Shown: one piece after another, positions 52,092 through 61,936 of the stretch
Layout: each line of letters begins with the position of its first letter
How positions within the stretch are numbered: position 1 is the first letter of the stretch
Assembly: GCF_963666145.1 (NCBI RefSeq)
Contig: NZ_OY762614.1
Span: 982,501-1,046,500, forward strand
Direction of reading: 5' to 3'
DNA: 64,000 nt
Source of the DNA: an uncultured Desulfobacter sp.
Lineage (GTDB): Bacteria; Desulfobacterota; Desulfobacteria; Desulfobacterales; Desulfobacteraceae
Notes under the pieces: model-generated
Told to the model about the DNA's origin: nothing
The model's input: the letters and a program-made list of their open reading frames with translations, nothing else
Databases searched by the model: none
Translations under genes and position numbers: made by a program

Positions 52092-54394
52092 CCAACACCA
52101 AAAATTCCAATCACCTCTTGTCCCCGGAAGCGTATGAAGCAGCCTTCCTGAGGAATAGGCTTAAAAAAGTGGAAGCTGAACTTTTTGCCTTACAAAATTC
52201 AACATTCTGGCGGGCAACTGCGCCTTTAAGAATGTCAGTGGACAAAGTCCGCTGTCTGGTTCGTGAAAATCCCCGCCTTGCCCGGTTCCTCAAGGGAATT
52301 CTTTTTCGGAGCCGAAGCAGGCCTGTTCCCGGTCTGCCGGAGGCGGAGAGGAAAGGAGAATCGGTTCCAAGTCTGGATGAACTAAAAATTACCCAAAAGA
52401 AAACCTTTGAAGCGGATCTAAAGCAATTCCTTGAGGCCGGGAACCGCCTTGACATCAAAAAGTCAGACGCACCCAGGGTATCCATCCTGCTGGTCCTGTT
52501 CAACCAGGCCGCCTTAACTTTCAGATGCCTGCGCTCCATTGCTGCAGAGTTAAATATTCCCATTGAAGTGATTGTTATTGATAACAATTCCCAGGACGAG
52601 ACCTCCGCCATGATCAAACAGATCTCCGGGATCACCTATGTGCACAACAGGGAAAACATCAATTTTCTCAAAGCAGTGAATCAAGCGGCGGAAATGGCTT
52701 GTGGGGATCATATTCTCCTGTTGAATAACGATGCAGCCCTGCTTCCAGGGACCCTTGCAAATGCCGTATTCCGCCTTGAAAACGATCCGGAAAACGGGGC
52801 TGTAGGTGGCAAGATCATTCTGGTGGACGGCTCTCTCCAGGAAGCCGGCAGCATTATCTGGCAGGATGGGTCATGTCTGGGCTACGGTCGGCAACAAAAT
52901 CCGGACGCACCACAATTCCAGTTCCTTCGGACAGTGGATTACTGCTCTGGTGCCTTTCTTCTGATCCGACGTAATCTGTTTGAGGAATTGGATCGGTTCG
53001 ACGAGGCCTATGCCCCAGCCTATTATGAAGAATCTGACTTTTGCATGAGACTCACCAAGGCCGGTTACCGGGTGCTCTATGACCCCTGTGTAGAAATTCT
53101 TCATTACGAATTCGGCAGTTCCGCATCAACGGAGCAGGCTCTATCGCTGCAGCGGCGAAACCGGAAAAGGCTAGTTGAAAAGCATCAAGAGACTTTGACG
53201 AAAAAACCTGCGGCGTCTCCGGGTGAAATCCTCAATGCCAGGGATTTGACCCAATACCATGGGCGGGTCCTTTTTATAGAAGACAGGGTGCCCCACGACG
53301 CTTTGGGATCAGGATTCCCCCGCTGTAGAACCATTGTACAGTCCCTGATAAAGCTTGGCATGTTTATCACTTTCTACCCCCTCAGGTTTCCAAAGGAAGA
53401 CTGGGATGAGACCTATGAGACCCTTCCCCGCCAGGTTGAGGTAATGCTGGATCACGGGATGGAATCGCTCCAACACTTCCTTCAGGAGAGACAAGGTTAC
53501 TATGATTATATTTTGGTCAGCCGCCCCCACAATATGGAAATTGTCAAATATCTATATGACAAGCATCCGTCACTTTTCAAGGGAATGGATATCGTTTACG
53601 ATGCAGAGGCCATTTTTGCGCTCCGGGAAATCCGGAAACAGGAGGTGACGGGACGATTTTGCTCTCCAAGAAAATATCAGAAGCAGCTTGAGGACGAGAT
53701 GAACCTGGCCAGGGTTGCCCGGAATATTATCACTGTCTCTCCCCTTGAAGCAAAACATTTCACCCGGGCCGGATATAATAATATCCATGTGCTTTCCCAT
53801 TCCCTGAAACCGAAACCCACCCCGGCACTCTTTGAAGAGAGGAAGGGGCTTTTCTTTGTGGGGAGCCTTGATCATGATGACTCTCCCAATGTGGATAGTC
53901 TGGTATGGTTCGTTAAAAAGGTCATGCCTGAACTCAAAAAAAGATGTGATATCCCTATAATCCTTACAGCTGCCGGCGGGGCGGGATCACGGCAAGTTCT
54001 TGATCTTACGTCAGAAGAACTGGTACTCACCGGAAGGGTTGAGGACCTTGCGCCCCTTTTCAATTTTACCAGGGTCTTTATTGTTCCTACCCGCTTTGCT
54101 GCCGGTGTTCCCCATAAGGCACATGAAGCTGCATCCCACGGTGTACCCATGGTGACCACCAGTCTGATCGCCGAGCAACTGGGCTGGCAGGACAAAAAAG
54201 ATCTGCTCATAGCCAATGACCCTGTCGAGTTTGCATCCCGCATACTGGATCTATATGAAAATCAAGCGTTATGGCTTCAGTTGAGGGAGAATGCACTGGC
54301 CAGAATCCAGACAGAATGCTCAAAGAAAAAATTTGAGGAAGAGCTGGAAAAAATTTTCTGTTCGTCATCAACGCAGCACGATGCCGAGGAGTAA
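52088..54394 (+). CDS. GT2-GT4 fusion glycosyltransferase
   Basis: 768 residues. After a short coiled-coil-like start, the GT2 domain (about 125-365) shows SILLVLFNQAALTFRCLRSI, VIDNNSQDETSA, LLNNDAAL and YYEESDFCMRL. From about 395 to 768 a GT-B/GT4-type domain follows (GRVLFIEDRVPHDALGSGFP, GLFFVGSLDHDDSPNVDSL, VFIVPTRFAAGVPHKAHEAA with the donor-binding glutamate). Two transferases in one chain suggest consecutive sugar additions. It is translationally coupled to the upstream multidomain enzyme by a 4-nt overlap. Confidence 0.88.
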   Translation: MTNTKNSNHLLSPEAYEAAFLRNRLKKVEAELFALQNSTFWRATAPLRMSVDKVRCLVRENPRLARFLKGILFRSRSRPVPGLPEAERKGESVPSLDELKITQKKTFEADLKQFLEAGNRLDIKKSDAPRVSILLVLFNQAALTFRCLRSIAAELNIPIEVIVIDNNSQDETSAMIKQISGITYVHNRENINFLKAVNQAAEMACGDHILLLNNDAALLPGTLANAVFRLENDPENGAVGGKIILVDGSLQEAGSIIWQDGSCLGYGRQQNPDAPQFQFLRTVDYCSGAFLLIRRNLFEELDRFDEAYAPAYYEESDFCMRLTKAGYRVLYDPCVEILHYEFGSSASTEQALSLQRRNRKRLVEKHQETLTKKPAASPGEILNARDLTQYHGRVLFIEDRVPHDALGSGFPRCRTIVQSLIKLGMFITFYPLRFPKEDWDETYETLPRQVEVMLDHGMESLQHFLQERQGYYDYILVSRPHNMEIVKYLYDKHPSLFKGMDIVYDAEAIFALREIRKQEVTGRFCSPRKYQKQLEDEMNLARVARNIITVSPLEAKHFTRAGYNNIHVLSHSLKPKPTPALFEERKGLFFVGSLDHDDSPNVDSLVWFVKKVMPELKKRCDIPIILTAAGGAGSRQVLDLTSEELVLTGRVEDLAPLFNFTRVFIVPTRFAAGVPHKAHEAASHGVPMVTTSLIAEQLGWQDKKDLLIANDPVEFASRILDLYENQALWLQLRENALARIQTECSKKKFEEELEKIFCSSSTQHDAEE

Positions 54395-54576
54395 AATTAT
54401 CCGTCGTCAAATATTATAAAACCTATGGGCTAATTGAAATGTATATTAAATTGCAGGAAGAATTAAATATATTGAACTACTTTCCGGTTTTGTTGTGGAC
54501 TGTGCCTTAAACGAAGAGATATCAGGTCAGCCGATGATTGTTATATTGGAATCAACTAAGCAGTGTGGGAGACGGT

Positions 54577-55896
54577 ATGAAACGAATCATAGTTCTTTGT
54601 CTGTTTTTGGGTGTAATCGGTAGTTTGAGGATGTGTCATGCCGGAACGGTGATGAACTTGTCAACATGTCTGGAGTATGGCCTTAAAAATAGCCCGTCAG
54701 TGAAAGAGGCTAATTATGCGGTGGATGCCATGGAAGAGAGCCGAAAATCGGCCCGGGCTGATTTTCTCCCTTCAGTGTCCTCTTCGTATTCTTTCAGCCG
54801 GATTGAAAACCAGAGCTCCAAGGGTTACTACTCTGACAGCGATTATTTAAACCAGTATATCCGCAATTTTTCAGTAACGATTTCCCAGGTTCTGTACGCC
54901 GGTAACCGGGTGATCAACAATTATCAGAAGGCAAAACTGGAAATCGAACGTAAAGAAGCAGACCGCAGGCTGGTCCGGCTGGAACTCGCCTATAATATCC
55001 AGGCCACTTTTTTTCAACTTATGGGTGCAAAACTGGGTGTCCGTGTCGCAGAAGAAGCCGTAAAGCGCCTTGAAGAAGGCGTTAAATCCGCCAAAGCCTA
55101 TCTGGAAAAATCGCTAATTTCCTATGCTGAAGTCCTCAGTGCAGAGGTTGACCTGGCAGACGCCCAGCAGCAGCTGAGTCGGGCAATGAATGATGTGAAC
55201 CGCAAACGGGTAGCTCTGTTTTCCCTCATGAACCTTCCAATTTCCGAAGACGTTACCTTTGACGGAGGACTTGCCTTTTTTGGAAATGATTATCCTTCCG
55301 AATTTGAACGATGCTGGGAAAAGGCCCAGAAAAACCGTCCTGACTTAGAAAGCCTCTCCAAACAGATGGACATAAAGGAAAAAGAAGCATCCGTGGCTCT
55401 GGGATCCTATCTGCCTTTGGTCAAAATGAACCTGGGATATAACGACATGAACCGAGATTATGATTCATCCCCAACCTATAATTATGACCGGGACCAGCGA
55501 AACCGGTACTGGAGCGCTGGAGTGACTGCGTCCTGGGAAATTTTTGACGGCGGCAGAAACTGGTACAACAGAACCGCAACTCTCCGGGAGGTTCAGCAAG
55601 TCAAAGCGCAGATCCAGCAAACCCAGTTGTCCATAAAGGAGGGGATCCGCAAAGCCCTGTTTTCAATCATAGAAGCCAGGCTGCGGACACAGTCGACCCA
55701 GATGGCGGTGGATGCGGCAAAAGAGGGATATCAGGTTGAAAAACATAGACTTGCGGCCGGACTGAGTACTTTTCCAAACCTCCTGGACGCCCAGGTTCGT
55801 CTGACCCGCGCCCAAAGCAACTATACCCAAGCCATGCTAGATTATCAACTGGGCCGGGCAGAGCTTGAATTCATGCTGGGTGAGCCCAAAGAATAG
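54577..55896 (+). CDS. TolC-family outer-membrane efflux/secretion protein
   Basis: 439 residues from ATG 54577, which follows GGGAGACGG. Signal peptide about 1-24 (IIVLCLFLGVIGSLRMCHAG). Two long helical-hairpin repeats of the TolC fold are evident (STCLEYGLKNSPSVKEANYA, LVRLELAYNIQATFFQLMGA; then LRTQSTQMAVDAAKEGYQVE and ARLTRAQSNYTQAMLDYQLG-like). It could serve glycan export, but it is also the only outer-membrane duct in the window and thus a candidate partner for the type I secretion operon at 24-31 kb. Confidence 0.88.
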   Translation: MKRIIVLCLFLGVIGSLRMCHAGTVMNLSTCLEYGLKNSPSVKEANYAVDAMEESRKSARADFLPSVSSSYSFSRIENQSSKGYYSDSDYLNQYIRNFSVTISQVLYAGNRVINNYQKAKLEIERKEADRRLVRLELAYNIQATFFQLMGAKLGVRVAEEAVKRLEEGVKSAKAYLEKSLISYAEVLSAEVDLADAQQQLSRAMNDVNRKRVALFSLMNLPISEDVTFDGGLAFFGNDYPSEFERCWEKAQKNRPDLESLSKQMDIKEKEASVALGSYLPLVKMNLGYNDMNRDYDSSPTYNYDRDQRNRYWSAGVTASWEIFDGGRNWYNRTATLREVQQVKAQIQQTQLSIKEGIRKALFSIIEARLRTQSTQMAVDAAKEGYQVEKHRLAAGLSTFPNLLDAQVRLTRAQSNYTQAMLDYQLGRAELEFMLGEPKE

Positions 55897-55903
55897 ACAG
55901 CCC

Positions 55904-56866
55904 ATGGCTTCTGATACCATAGGAATCCTGCTGGGTGTCTATAACGGAACTCGATTTCTTGAGACTCAAATTCAAAGTTATCTTGGGCAGTTGCACACCG
56001 AGTGGCTGGTTTTGGCACGCAATGACGGATCAACCGACAACTCAGGCCAAATCCTTGCACAACATGCCCACAACGACAGCCGGTTTCATATTTTAAAAAA
56101 TGACGGAAAAAACCTCGGGGTTATTCGGAATTTTTCTGCATTGATGGGGGCGGCCCTGGATACGGATTGCCGATATTTTGCTTTTTCGGATCAAGATGAT
56201 TTCTGGCATCCGGAGAAACTTACTCGTCAGATCCAATGTATTCAGAATGCTGAAAAAGCCTTCCCAGGAAGCCCGGTACTGGTTCATTCAGATGCCATGG
56301 TTGCAGATGCAAATTTAAAAAAAACTGCCCCCTCCTTTATGGCGTATCAAGGAATTCAGCATAAAGCCTCTGCTCCCCTGAAAAATCTTCTGGTTCAAAA
56401 TTTTATCACTGGATGCACGGTGATGGTGAATCGCCGGCTACTGGAGTTTGCATACCCCGTACCCGACACCGTGTTGATGCACGACTGGTGGCTGGCACTC
56501 TGTGCTGCAGCCGTGGGGCGAATTGAGTTTATCGACTGCCCGTTGATCCACTATCGCCAGCATGAAACAAACCAAATCGGGGCGAAGTCCATCGTGCGGC
56601 ACTTAAATCCTCTGACAGGAGGCTGGTTTCAGCTATGGAATTCCGGCCGACAACATCTGGCACAATCGGTGCTCCAGGCAGAAGATCTATACAGGCGAAT
56701 GGCGGAACAAAACCTAATGAACCGCAACTTTGAACTTATCAGAGCCTACGCATCTCTTCTGGATTTGCCACCATTGCAGCGTATTCAGCTCCTGATCCGT
56801 TTAGGGATTACACCCCAGACCCTCTTACGCAGAGGACTGATGGTCTCCAGGCTTTTTTTCTTATAA
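55904..56866 (+). CDS. GT2 family glycosyltransferase
   Basis: 320 residues from ATG 55904; the frame extends upstream into the TolC-family gene, which is unlikely to be coding. One GT2 domain: IGILLGVYNGTRFLETQIQS, ARNDGSTDNSGQ, FSDQDDFWHPEKL with the acidic metal site, and VLMHDWWLALCAAAVGRIEF, typical of rhamnosyl- and related transferases. It starts 7 nt after the TolC-family stop, so it closes the rightward operon that began at 45114. Confidence 0.88.
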   Translation: MASDTIGILLGVYNGTRFLETQIQSYLGQLHTEWLVLARNDGSTDNSGQILAQHAHNDSRFHILKNDGKNLGVIRNFSALMGAALDTDCRYFAFSDQDDFWHPEKLTRQIQCIQNAEKAFPGSPVLVHSDAMVADANLKKTAPSFMAYQGIQHKASAPLKNLLVQNFITGCTVMVNRRLLEFAYPVPDTVLMHDWWLALCAAAVGRIEFIDCPLIHYRQHETNQIGAKSIVRHLNPLTGGWFQLWNSGRQHLAQSVLQAEDLYRRMAEQNLMNRNFELIRAYASLLDLPPLQRIQLLIRLGITPQTLLRRGLMVSRLFFL

Positions 56867-57025
56867 AAAAAATAGCTATGAGTTGACCTGCCCTATCAGC
56901 AGTCAGGCTCAGCCCACGACAAAAGTTGAAAGGTTTGCATGGGTTACACTAACTTTTTATACAAAAATTGACTTTCGTCTGTCCGATGACGGTGCGAAAC
57001 ATATCCAAGTGACTTTCCTGGAGGC

Positions 57026-58960
57026 CTAAAGAATTTTTTGCTTTTGTCGTACAATGTGCAAATCCTGCAATTGATCTATTTTATATTCTGGAATCATTTT
57101 TTTCATAATTATTCTTACCCCTCTTCCATTCCGTTGATTTGCCATCTTTTTCAATGTATCAAGCTTACCGTTGAGAACCTTCATGTTTGCGCAACTTGTA
57201 TTTAAAACTAGAATTTTGTCATGATTTGTGGGAATAACAGACTCCTTATCAGTCATGAGTTCTTCGTACAATTTTTCGCCGGGCCGCATCCCTGTATATT
57301 CAATTTTGATATCAACGTCAGGTTCAAGTCCTGAAAATCGGATTAAATCCCGAGCCATGGCATCAATGCTGACTGGGTTTCCCATCTCAAGAATAAAGAT
57401 CTCTCCCCCTTTTCCCATAGCCCCTGCTTGAAGAATCAACTGGCATGCTTCGGGAATCAACATGAAATACCGCACCATATCCTTGTGGGTAACAGTTACC
57501 GGTCCCAATTCTTTTATCTGTTTTTTAAACAGAGGAATGACACTGCCTACACTGCCGATGACATTTCCGAATCTCACGGCCATAAATGCGGTGCAAATAC
57601 CCGGCACACAACTTGCTTCATTGATCAGTAATTCACAGATCCGTTTACTTGTTCCCATGACATTCGTAGGATTTACGGCTTTATCTGTAGATACAAAGAC
57701 AAATTTTTCACATTTAAATGCATGGGTCACTTCAATTAGATTCTTGGTGCCAAAAACATTATTCTCAACAGCTTTCCACGGATGTGCCTCCAGCATGGGA
57801 ACATGCTTATATGCGGCCGTATGAAACACAATATCCGGACCGGTTTGCTGGAAAGCGTTTATCAGATCATCCTTGACTTGAATGTCGCCTAAAACAGAAA
57901 TAATTTTTATATCCTTAAACCATTTTTTAATTTCATTGTCGATTTCGAATAAAGGACTTTCAGCCCGATCAAAAAGGACAAGTGTTTTGGGCGCATACAT
58001 ACCTATCTGGCGACAAAGGCCACTGCCTATAGAGCCCCCTGCACCGGTTACAAACACGCATTTTCCTTTGATATAAAGCCCGATTTTTTCTTTGTCCAGT
58101 TTAACCGGCTCTCTTCCTAAAAGGTCCCGATACTCAACATCTCGAATGGATGAAACATCAATTTTCCCATCGATTAACTCACCCAGATTAGGCACGGTTT
58201 TAAAATTGACGCCGGATTTTTTACACAATCCTATGATATAACGCATTTTATCTGAACATAGGCTTGGTATAGCAATAATGACATCCTTAGCACCAGTCAC
58301 CTTCACCGTATACTCAAGATTATCAATGCTACTCAAAATAGGCACACCATGAATTGTTCGATTGATTTTCGCTGGATCATCGTCCAGAAAACCTAGAACA
58401 TAGGATTGAATTGAAGGATTTTCATTAAACTCTCGACAGATTTTTCGCCCGTAATCCCCGGCACCGATGATAAGTGTTCCTTTTCCTTTGCCCGCATTTT
58501 TACGAAACATCCTTAAAAAGGCATTTCTCACATCCAGGCAAGTCACTTTTTCTGTAAACTCTTCAAAACAAAGCCTTACAATCAACCGTAACCCGACAAT
58601 GGACAAGAAGGTCAGGCACCAGTCGATCACAAAAACAGACCGGGAAATATTTTCAAACCGTGTCCAGTAAAGCACCAGAATAATAATAATAAAACTTGAA
58701 ACTGACACAGCTTTTAAAATACTGATCAAATCGTTGAAACTTGTGTAACGCCACATGCCTTTATACAAGTCAAAAAAATAGAAACTAAGAAATTTAACGC
58801 CTAACAGCCAGGGCAGAATATGCAAAAAACTATGGAAAAACCATAACTGACGGTCAAGTGCATCATACCGGATCAAGTGGGCCAAGTAAAAGGAGCCACA
58901 TAAGAGGATGAGATCCAGAGCCAAAACCACAAATAAATTTCTATAAATCAATATTTTCAT
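57026..58960 (-). CDS. CapD/FlaA1-type membrane nucleotide-sugar 4,6-dehydratase
   Basis: 644 residues. Four N-terminal transmembrane helices (about 5-130), a first Rossmann-like domain (GTLIIGAGDYGRKICREFNE), then the SDR dehydratase domain from about 300 (VFVTGAGGSIGSGLCRQIGM, ADK-like FVSTDKAVNPTNVMGTSKR, YTGMRPGEKLYEELMT). The usual SDR Tyr is replaced by Met in VMGTSK, as is normal in this subfamily. It likely converts UDP-GlcNAc to a 4-keto-6-deoxy sugar, the substrate for an aminotransferase such as the one encoded at 48136. It overlaps the next gene by 4 nt. Confidence 0.9.
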   Translation of the reverse strand: MKILIYRNLFVVLALDLILLCGSFYLAHLIRYDALDRQLWFFHSFLHILPWLLGVKFLSFYFFDLYKGMWRYTSFNDLISILKAVSVSSFIIIILVLYWTRFENISRSVFVIDWCLTFLSIVGLRLIVRLCFEEFTEKVTCLDVRNAFLRMFRKNAGKGKGTLIIGAGDYGRKICREFNENPSIQSYVLGFLDDDPAKINRTIHGVPILSSIDNLEYTVKVTGAKDVIIAIPSLCSDKMRYIIGLCKKSGVNFKTVPNLGELIDGKIDVSSIRDVEYRDLLGREPVKLDKEKIGLYIKGKCVFVTGAGGSIGSGLCRQIGMYAPKTLVLFDRAESPLFEIDNEIKKWFKDIKIISVLGDIQVKDDLINAFQQTGPDIVFHTAAYKHVPMLEAHPWKAVENNVFGTKNLIEVTHAFKCEKFVFVSTDKAVNPTNVMGTSKRICELLINEASCVPGICTAFMAVRFGNVIGSVGSVIPLFKKQIKELGPVTVTHKDMVRYFMLIPEACQLILQAGAMGKGGEIFILEMGNPVSIDAMARDLIRFSGLEPDVDIKIEYTGMRPGEKLYEELMTDKESVIPTNHDKILVLNTSCANMKVLNGKLDTLKKMANQRNGRGVRIIMKKMIPEYKIDQLQDLHIVRQKQKIL

Positions 58961-59775
58961 TTAAAGATATAGCCCCATCTATTGAAATAGAGGACTGCAC
59001 TTTTCACAAAAACTAAAAACCATTTAATATTTTTATGGGCACTTCGTTCCCAGCGATGAATCACTTCAGCATCAGGACAGCTCACTGTCCCGGCATTTTT
59101 CTGGATCCTCCTGCAAAGATCCACATCTTCAAAATAGAGAAAAAATCGTTCATCAAATCCGTTTACAGCCTGTATAACTCTGGTTCTGCAAAACATAAAG
59201 CACCCCGAAATAAATGGAACATCAGTGGATTGTTCATACCCGGTATCTCTCATTTCATAATAACGCGTACGTTTTTGAATAAATCGTTTGGTAAACAAGA
59301 ACTGGAATCGTCGGAGGAAAAGATCGAGAATGGTTGGATATCTTTTATTTAAAAACTGAAGACTTTTATCTTCATTGAACACATTTGGACAACAGATACC
59401 AATAGAGGGCGTATGATCCATGAAATTTTTCAGCTGTAAGATGGTCTGACCCAATAAAACAATATCGGCATTCATAAAAATAATATACTGCCCCCTTGCC
59501 TTTTTCAGGTTGATGTTATGGTTGGCGCCATACCCCTTTCTAACTTTATTAACAACGACGCTCACCCTGGGATAAGCTTTTTTTAAAAATCCAACAGACC
59601 CGTCTTCTGATCTGTTATCAACAATCAAAATCTCTGCCTTAAGCCCCTTTAAACAATTGACCAGTGTCGGCATTAAGACCATCAGGTCTTCTTTGCTGTT
59701 ATGGGAAACAATTGAAACGGTTATATCGGGAATAAGGGATTCATTATTATCAGTTTTATTATATATAGGAACCAT
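58957..59775 (-). CDS. GT2 family glycosyltransferase (WbbL/rhamnosyltransferase-like)
   Basis: 272 residues. DITVSIVSHNSKEDLMVLMP, IVDNRSEDGSVGFLKKAYP, YGANHNINLKKARGQYIIFM and FFLYFEDVDLCRRIQKNAG are the standard motifs of the WbbL-like branch that usually transfers rhamnose or a related 6-deoxy sugar. It is translationally coupled to the CapD-type gene (4-nt overlap, ATGA). The gene following the decayed rfbA/rfbB remnants keeps full length, so it is presumably still used. Confidence 0.88.
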   Translation of the reverse strand: MVPIYNKTDNNESLIPDITVSIVSHNSKEDLMVLMPTLVNCLKGLKAEILIVDNRSEDGSVGFLKKAYPRVSVVVNKVRKGYGANHNINLKKARGQYIIFMNADIVLLGQTILQLKNFMDHTPSIGICCPNVFNEDKSLQFLNKRYPTILDLFLRRFQFLFTKRFIQKRTRYYEMRDTGYEQSTDVPFISGCFMFCRTRVIQAVNGFDERFFLYFEDVDLCRRIQKNAGTVSCPDAEVIHRWERSAHKNIKWFLVFVKSAVLYFNRWGYIFK

Positions 59776-59779
59776 CTTT

Positions 59780-60410
59780 ATTTAATGAGAATAATTGGAT
59801 GAAATCCAATCTTTATATATATTATCCATGATGCGGCACCACCATTTTTCATTTTCAAGAAACCAGTCAATGTTTTTTTCAATGGCACTTGGAAAGATCC
59901 CCCCCCCCGGGAGAAAAACCAGATTTTCACAAATTTTTTGGGCATTGATGGCATATCTTCTGTCATGGCCAGCCCTGTCCTTGACATGGGTAATGAGTTT
60001 TTGGGCAACCTGGCCTTTTGCAGATGGTGAATCGGGAAATCGTTTGCAAAGCTCGGGTTCCCTTAAATTTTGAATCTATAGCATTGCAGATATGTCGGAC
60101 AATATCAATATTTTTCCACTCGTTGTTTCCGCCGATATTAGATGTTTCCCCTGAAATGCCTTTTTGAATAATCAGATCAACTCCCCAATTATGGTCATTC
60201 ACATAAAGCCAGTCCCGAATATGACATCCGTCTCCGTATATTTGCAACAGTTTGTTATCAAGAATATTAACAATAATCAGAGGGAATAATTTTTCCGGAA
60301 ACTGAAACGGCCCGTAATTATTAAAGCAGTTACTAATGGTGGCGTTTAGACCAAAAGTCTCGTGATACGCACAGACAAGCCGGCCTGAAAATGCCTTACT
60401 GGCGGCATAG
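59780..60410 (-). pseudogene. rfbB: dTDP-glucose 4,6-dehydratase remnant
   Basis: The minus strand reads YAASKAFSGRLVCAYHETFG, NATISNCFNNYGPFQFPEKL, QIYGDGCHIRDWLYVNDHNW and NIGGNNEWKNIDIVRHICNA, the middle of RfbB. Frameshifts near 60080 and 60010 then split the C-terminal part (AGHDRRYAINAQKI and EKNIDWFLENEKWW in other frames). The first roughly 150 residues, including the NAD-binding site, are gone: the frame is joined at about 60410 to the end of rfbA. Not functional. Confidence 0.85.
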
Positions 60411-60973
60411 AGAACAATGGTCTGGATCTGATAGCCTTCATTGGCATTCATGGGGCCGGTATCCAACCAGGCTGTTTCCCGGGCAAAAAGCTCCACACTT
60501 AATTTCTCCTGGGGCAGATAGACATTATTAAAATCGGTAATTTTAAGCTCTCCTCTTTAGGATGGCTTAATTGTTTTTGCGACCTCGACCACATCATTGT
60601 CATAAAAATACACTATAGAAAATATTATCGCTAAAATAAGGGCCACCGTATCATGTCCAATAAATCTTTCGCCAATGATGAAGGCCTGGGCCAATCCTCC
60701 CTAAGTAGGCTGGACCGCATATTCCAGACAAATACCCCACTGGGATCCGTCACCCAACAAATATTTAAAACTATCAAAAGCTCGTGGTGTAGTAATGATA
60801 AGGATATGAGTGATACCGGTAAGCATTAGAGTAGACAACGGATAATAGATCATAGGCTTGTCATACACCGGCATCAATTGCTTGCGGACTGAATATGTTA
60901 ATGGATACAACCGACTTCCAGGCCCGCCAGCCCAAATTATTCCTTTACGCAAGACAAACTCCTTTAATCGCAT
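60411..60973 (-). pseudogene. rfbA: glucose-1-phosphate thymidylyltransferase remnant
   Basis: The 5' part reads KGIIWAGGPGSRLYPLTYSV, QLMPVYDKPMIYYPLSTLML and LGDGSQWGICLEYAVQ, the RfbA active-site region. An in-frame stop comes near 60703, after which GGLAQAFIIGERFIGHDTVA continues. About 100 codons are deleted, then YDNDVVEVAKTIKPS, LKITDFNNVYLPQEKLSVEL and WLDTG follow in changed frames. The end (QTIV) runs straight into rfbB sequence. Multiple lesions show long-standing decay of the dTDP-sugar pathway here. Confidence 0.85.
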
Positions 60974-61503
60974 TCGCTATTTTAAAAAGTCACAAAGTCA
61001 ACGCAAAGCCAAAAGACAATCTATTTTAATCCAAATCATGCGATGTAACACAGACGTGCGGCTTCATTTAAACTGTTTTTAGAACTGCTTTCTATGCGGA
61101 TCTGGCCCTTTTGAATAAGGATGAAACAATTAAAAGAAATAAGAATTTAACTCTGATTTCATCATTAACCGATACGCTTATTAAGCGTAATATGTATATG
61201 AAAAATGCGAAAGAAGATCAAGAATATTATGATCCCCTCTAAATTGTACACAATCTTATAACTGTTTTTGTCCCGATATCTTTTTGCGCAACTACTTAGT
61301 GGTTGACCGAAAAATTCGAGCGGCCCTATTTTAGGCTCTTTTGGTTGCTATAATGACTTGAAATTATTACTAATTTACTTAAAAACTACTGTACTTGTTT
61401 GAGCGGATCATATATAATAAGCCACTGTAATAATTACGTATATAGCCAACAATATAGATAAACGATCTATTTATAATTGGCACAATGCCCAAAAACTTCG
61501 AGG
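60974..61503. other. gene-free region
   Basis: 530 bp, AT-rich. I find no open frame with coding character, terminator or promoter that I can support. CACTGTAATAATTAC near 61423 also occurs near 16645, suggesting another short dispersed repeat. Confidence 0.5.
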
Positions 61504-61875
61504 TTATTTTGCGTAAAACAATTGAGCCACAGATCGGGCACGGTCTACATCATCTAAGCAAAGAGCCCCGTCCTTGATGCCATAATGCTTCAGAATATTA
61601 CACGTACTCTGCTGCAGTAAGTGATCGAAGCTGATTTTTGAATTTCGGAACATCCAGGAAAGAGCTGAAAAACGGAATTTCCCCAAACTGATTCGTTCAA
61701 ATCGCTTCCAGCAAATACTGTTGGTTAACAAAACACCACTTAAACAAAAACTTAGCCACAGTTTTTGCTTTTGGGATAGCACATAATTGGGGTTCTTTTT
61801 CATCAATTCTTGATTTATGCATTCAAGATAGTTTTCAATAAAGGGCAGCGGGCGTTCGAGGAGCATCTCTATCAT
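61504..61875 (-). pseudogene. N-terminal fragment of an IS4-like DDE transposase
   Basis: 123 codons reading VLSQKQKLWLSFCLSGVLLT, FERISLGKFRFSALSWMFRN and HYGIKDGALCLDDVDRARS, which looks like the start of an IS4/IS701-like transposase up to the first catalytic Asp region (LCLDDVD). The rest of the enzyme (about two thirds) is missing. The sequence upstream of it includes ACTCGATGTTCGAG, also found with one mismatch at 4680-4699, which may mark the end of this element. Confidence 0.65.
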
Positions 61876-61936
61876 GAATTTTGTTAAAGGTTCATACCAA
61901 AAAATTCATCGTCTTTAGCACATTTTTATGTCAACT

